DNA from: an uncultured Streptomyces sp.
GTDB taxonomy: Bacteria > Actinomycetota > Actinomycetes > Streptomycetales > Streptomycetaceae
Direction: 5' to 3'
DNA length: 8,395 nt
Assembly: GCA_946480485.1 (NCBI GenBank)
Contig: CAMLJW010000220.1
Location: 1-8,395, forward strand
This document shows positions 5,714 through 8,395 of this stretch, in pieces. The notes under the pieces are model-generated. The model searched no databases. It was not told where the DNA came from and saw nothing but the letters and a program-made list of their open reading frames with translations. The translations under genes and the position numbers were made by a program. Each line of letters starts with the position of its first letter. The stretch's first letter is position 1.

Positions 5714-6538
5714 GTGAGTCTCCATCCCAGCCTGCAAACCTACGCCGACGCCTGGACGCAGTCCGTCGAGGCGATAGCCGAGCTGGTGCAACCGCTCGTG
5801 GAGGGGGAGTGGAACCTTCCGACACCGTGCCCCTATTGGTCAGTGCGCGACATCGTGTCGCATGTCATCGGTGTCGACTGCGAGACGCTGGGCGATCCGC
5901 GCCCCATCCACACGCTGCCGCGTGACCTGTACCACGTGAAGACCGAGGCCCAGCGCTACCAGGAGATGCAGGTCGACGTACGCCGCCACCACACGGCACC
6001 CGAGATGCTCTCCGAGCTGGAGTACACGATCATCCGCCGCTCCCGGCAGCTGCGGAACGAGAACCGCGCTCCCGAGACGCCCGTGCGCGGCCCGCGCGGC
6101 ATCGAGGAGACCCTCGAGTTCGCCATGCGCAGGCGGGCCTTCGACATCTGGGTGCACGAACAGGATCTGCGTACGGCCCTGAACAAGCCGGGGAATCTGG
6201 ACTCCCCCGGCGCGTACGTCACGCGTGACACGCTGCTCGACCTGCTGCCGAAGATCGTCGCCAAGGACGCCCAGGCCCCGGCGAACTCCGCCGTCGTCAT
6301 CGACGTGAACGGCCCGGTCGAGTTCCTGCGCACGGTGCGGGTGGACGCCCAGGGTCGCGGGACGGTGGACGGTTCGCCGTCGCTGGGGCCGTTGGTCACG
6401 CTCTGCACGGACTGGGAGACGTACATGAGGCTGGCGTGCGGGCGGGTGTCGCCGGTGGCCGCCGCGGATCGGATCAAGACGGAGGGCGACCAGAAGCTGG
6501 CGGCGGCGATCCTGAGGTCTTTCGTCGTCACGCCGTAA
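5714..6538 (+). CDS. Maleylpyruvate isomerase family mycothiol-dependent enzyme, 274 aa
   Basis: The N-terminal half has the DinB/MDMPI four-helix fold with WSVRDIVSHVIG (His50) and RAFDIWVHEQDLR (Asp144, His148). In characterised mycothiol-dependent maleylpyruvate isomerase the zinc is held by His, Glu and His; His50 and His148 match, while Asp144 replaces the Glu. The C-terminal part (about 195-274) is the small MDMPI C-terminal domain, ending TEGDQKLAAAILRSF. Family members use mycothiol or zinc for isomerisation or thiol transfer. No gentisate-pathway genes lie nearby, so maleylpyruvate itself is an unlikely substrate and the true reaction is unknown. The GTG at 5714 has AAGGGG 4 nt upstream and gives the common N-terminus MSLHPSLQTYADAW. 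It is divergent from the nitrilase-family gene, apparently monocistronic, and followed at once by a hairpin. Confidence 0.9.
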   Translation: MSLHPSLQTYADAWTQSVEAIAELVQPLVEGEWNLPTPCPYWSVRDIVSHVIGVDCETLGDPRPIHTLPRDLYHVKTEAQRYQEMQVDVRRHHTAPEMLSELEYTIIRRSRQLRNENRAPETPVRGPRGIEETLEFAMRRRAFDIWVHEQDLRTALNKPGNLDSPGAYVTRDTLLDLLPKIVAKDAQAPANSAVVIDVNGPVEFLRTVRVDAQGRGTVDGSPSLGPLVTLCTDWETYMRLACGRVSPVAAADRIKTEGDQKLAAAILRSFVVTP

Positions 6539-6557
6539 GGCCCTCGGCCGCAGGGCC
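6539..6557 (+). terminator. Terminator-like hairpin after the mycothiol-dependent enzyme gene
   Basis: GGCCCT (6539-6544) and AGGGCC (6552-6557) pair perfectly around a 7-nt loop, starting at the base after the TAA stop. The gene that follows converges on it, so it may work in both directions. The stem is short (6 bp) and no T-run follows. Confidence 0.55.
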
Positions 6558-6577
6558 GTCGGCGTGGCTTGACGACT

Positions 6578-6601
6578 GGGTGGCTTGGTGGCTTGGTGGC
6601 T
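6578..6601. repeat. Three tandem 8-bp repeats in a convergent spacer
   Basis: GGGTGGCT (6578-6585) is followed by TGGTGGCT twice (6586-6593 and 6594-6601), with one mismatch in the first unit. A similar GCGTGGCT stands a little earlier, at 6562-6569. The last base of the array is the last base of the stop codon of the opposing transporter gene (6603-6601). It looks like a small slippage array. Confidence 0.6.
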
Positions 6602-7914
6602 CACGCCGGTGCGTGCACCGTCTCCACCCGGCTGGCCACGAGCCGTTCCCGCTCGCGGCGGGCGGCCTGGCGGCGGAGGCGGAGAATCTGGCTGAGGCCG
6701 AGCGCCTGGAGCACGAACACCGCGGAGAAGGCGACGGCGTAGTCGTCCCCGGTGGCGTCCAGCAGCGCGCCGATCGCGAACAGCGTCGTCATCGAGGCGA
6801 CGAAACCCCCCATGTTCGTGATTCCGGAGGCCGTGCCCTGACGCTCGGGCGGGTTCGCGGGACGAGCGAAGTCGAAGCCGATCATTGAGGCGGGCCCGCA
6901 GGCGCCGAGCACGACGCAGAAAGCGGTCAGCAGCCACATCGGCGCATGGTCGGCGGGGTAGGCGAGCGTGACGCCCCAGACGACCGCCGTCGACAGCACC
7001 GTGCCGAGCGCCAGCGGAAGCCGCGCCGCGTGGTGCCGGGCGACGATCTGCCCGTACACCAGGCCGATGACCATGTTCGACAGCACGATGAGCGTGAGGA
7101 GTTCACCGGCCGTCGCCCGCGAGAGCCCCTGCGCCTCGACCAGAAACGGCAGGCCCCACAACAACAGGATCACCATCGCCGGGAACTGTGTGGTGAAGTG
7201 CACCCACAGCCCGAGCCGCGTCCCGGGCTCCCGCCAGGACGCGACGATCTGCCGGCGCACGGACGCGGCGCCCTGGTGCGGGAACGACTCCGGCTCGTGT
7301 CCCTCGGGGTGATCCTGCAGGAACAGCAGCATCAGGACGAGGACGACGACGCCCGCGAGCGCGCTTCCCGCGAAGGCCGCGGTCCAGCCGACGCCTTGCA
7401 GCAGCCGGGCCAGGGCAAGCGTCGAGACGAGGTTGCCCGCCACGCCCGCCAGGCCCGCGAGCTGCGCGACCATCGGTCCGCGCCGGGCCGGGAACCAGCG
7501 CGCGCCCAGCCGCAGCACGCTGATGAAGGTCATCGCGTCACCGCATCCCAGCAGCGCGCGCGACGCCAGCCCCGTCCCGTACGAGGGCGAGAAGGCGAAG
7601 CCCAACTGCCCCGCTGTGAACAGGAGTACGCCGATGGTCAGCACCTTCTTGGGGCCGAGCCGGTCGACCAGCAGGCCGACGGGTATCTGCATGCCCGCGT
7701 AGACGAGGAGTTGGAGGATCGAGAAGGTGGAGAGGGCGGAGGCGCCCACGTGGAAGCGGTCGGCGGCGTCGAGTCCGGCCACCCCCAGTGACGTACGGAA
7801 GATGACGGCGACGAAGTAGACGGCGACGCCGACGGACCAGACGACGACGGCCCGGCGGCCGCCGGGCGGATCTTTGGGGAGGGACGCGGTCGTCGGCCGT
7901 TCCCCGGCGGTCAT
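6601..7914 (-). CDS. MFS transporter, 437 aa
   Basis: This is an inner-membrane secondary transporter of the major facilitator superfamily, presumably proton-coupled. Twelve hydrophobic segments can be placed at roughly 22-42, 60-80, 91-108, 113-133, 148-170, 177-199, 235-257, 270-290, 299-319, 325-345, 362-384 and 391-412, with a hydrophilic central loop (200-232). Motif A between segments 2 and 3 reads GLLVDRLGPKK (80-90) with the conserved Asp84. The C-terminus is basic and cytoplasmic. The substrate cannot be told from sequence; its partner is a GntR/FCD regulator, a class that often senses carboxylic acids or sugar acids, so organic acid uptake or efflux is a reasonable guess. ATG at 7914 overlaps the regulator's stop (ATGA), with GAGG at 7927-7924, so the two are probably translationally coupled. 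Confidence 0.92.
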   Translation of the reverse strand: MTAGERPTTASLPKDPPGGRRAVVVWSVGVAVYFVAVIFRTSLGVAGLDAADRFHVGASALSTFSILQLLVYAGMQIPVGLLVDRLGPKKVLTIGVLLFTAGQLGFAFSPSYGTGLASRALLGCGDAMTFISVLRLGARWFPARRGPMVAQLAGLAGVAGNLVSTLALARLLQGVGWTAAFAGSALAGVVVLVLMLLFLQDHPEGHEPESFPHQGAASVRRQIVASWREPGTRLGLWVHFTTQFPAMVILLLWGLPFLVEAQGLSRATAGELLTLIVLSNMVIGLVYGQIVARHHAARLPLALGTVLSTAVVWGVTLAYPADHAPMWLLTAFCVVLGACGPASMIGFDFARPANPPERQGTASGITNMGGFVASMTTLFAIGALLDATGDDYAVAFSAVFVLQALGLSQILRLRRQAARRERERLVASRVETVHAPA

Positions 7915-8395
7915 CGGACGTCACCTCGCGCCAGGCTGGAGAACCAGCTGATGTGCCGGTGGACATGGTCGACGGCCGTCGCCGCGTCGCCGGAGCGCAG
8001 CGCGTCGAGGATCTCCCGGTGCTCGGTGAGCGTCTTGGTGATCCGGTCGGGGTGGGCCTGCATCACGGCGATGCCCATCCGGAGCTGGCGGTCGCGGAGC
8101 TGGTCGTAGAGGCGGGAGAGGATGTGGTTGCCGACGCTGCGGACGATCTCGGCATGGAAGCAGCGGTCGGTGACGGCGGCTCCCGCGAGGTCTCCGGCAG
8201 CGGCCTGCTCCCGCTGCTTCTCCAAAAGTTCGGTGAGGCGCGCGATGAGCTGCGGTGAGGCCGGGACCGCCTTGCGGATCGCGTGCTCCTCGACGAGCTG
8301 GCGGGTCTCCACGACGTCCGCGATCTCCTGGGCGGAGACCGGCAGGACCAGGGCGCCCTTCTTCGGGTAGAGCTTGATCAGCCCCTCGACCTCCA
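7911..8395 (-). CDS. GntR family transcriptional regulator with FCD domain (5' end missing)
   Basis: The visible 160 residues enter from the right edge within the wing of the GntR winged helix (LIKLYPKKGALVLPVS), followed by the linker EIADVVETRQLVEEHAI and an all-helical FCD effector domain. The likely metal/ligand site of the FCD fold is present: Asp and His in TDRCFH (codons at 8168 and 8156), His in TEHREIL (8021) and the second His in VHRHI (7955). The frame is open to the window edge with no start needed inside; the GTG at 8312 is internal, since real GntR homology lies upstream of it. A full-length member has about 220-230 residues, so some 60-70 N-terminal residues lie outside. Such regulators are usually repressors relieved by a small carboxylate, and probably control their own operon. 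The stop overlaps the start of the transporter gene. Confidence 0.92.
   Translation of the reverse strand, partial: EVEGLIKLYPKKGALVLPVSAQEIADVVETRQLVEEHAIRKAVPASPQLIARLTELLEKQREQAAAGDLAGAAVTDRCFHAEIVRSVGNHILSRLYDQLRDRQLRMGIAVMQAHPDRITKTLTEHREILDALRSGDAATAVDHVHRHISWFSSLARGDVR

Noticed and set aside
5576..5791. N-terminal extension of the nitrilase-family protein to 5791
   Set aside because: The extra 72 residues resemble no family member, run through the divergent promoter region and overlap the start of the neighbouring gene.
5840..6937. 365-codon minus-strand open frame opposite the mycothiol-dependent enzyme
   Set aside because: It is an Arg/His/Asp-rich shadow sequence spanning two convergent genes, with no domain.
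6946..7791. 281-codon plus-strand open frame opposite the MFS gene
   Set aside because: It is a Gln/Arg/Glu-rich shadow of transmembrane codons, with no family similarity.

Overview
The window is ordinary chromosome from a high-GC actinomycete, almost certainly Streptomyces or a close relative. G or C at nearly all third codon positions, GTG starts, purine-rich ribosome binding sites and a mycothiol-dependent (MDMPI-fold) enzyme all point that way. I see no insertion sequences, phage genes, CRISPR, RNA genes or toxin/defence cassettes.

Layout, left to right. (1) The first 16 codons of an unidentified minus-strand gene run off the left edge. (2) About 470 bp of gene-free DNA follows, with two G-quadruplex-type G-run clusters, a small hairpin, a doubtful 45-codon ORF, and an AT-richer promoter zone carrying two TACC-Nx-GGTA inverted repeats. 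(3) A 613-residue FadE5-like acyl-CoA dehydrogenase is on the plus strand. (4) A 272-bp spacer ends in a strong hairpin just ahead of the ribosome binding site of (5) an M18 aminopeptidase (ApeB-like) on the plus strand. (6) A collapsed, frameshifted remnant of a GlxA-type (DJ-1/PfpI plus AraC HTH) regulator lies between the aminopeptidase and (7) a LURP-one-related (LOR) protein whose ATG overlaps the remnant's stop. (8) Converging on it, with a bidirectional hairpin between, is a minus-strand nitrilase-superfamily (omega-amidase-like) hydrolase. (9) Divergent from the hydrolase is a plus-strand maleylpyruvate isomerase-family mycothiol-dependent enzyme, followed by a terminator-like hairpin. 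(10) Converging on that is a minus-strand two-gene operon at the right edge: a GntR/FCD regulator (5' end outside the window) overlapping an MFS transporter by ATGA.

The genes look like independent housekeeping and catabolic units. The one clear functional partnership is the GntR-MFS pair. The acyl-CoA dehydrogenase probably feeds beta-oxidation and may be controlled through the inverted repeats in its promoter.

I found no convincing new multi-gene system. The points most worth a second look are the GlxA remnant fused onto the LOR gene, the paired operator-like repeats in the fadE promoter, and the structured leader in front of the aminopeptidase.
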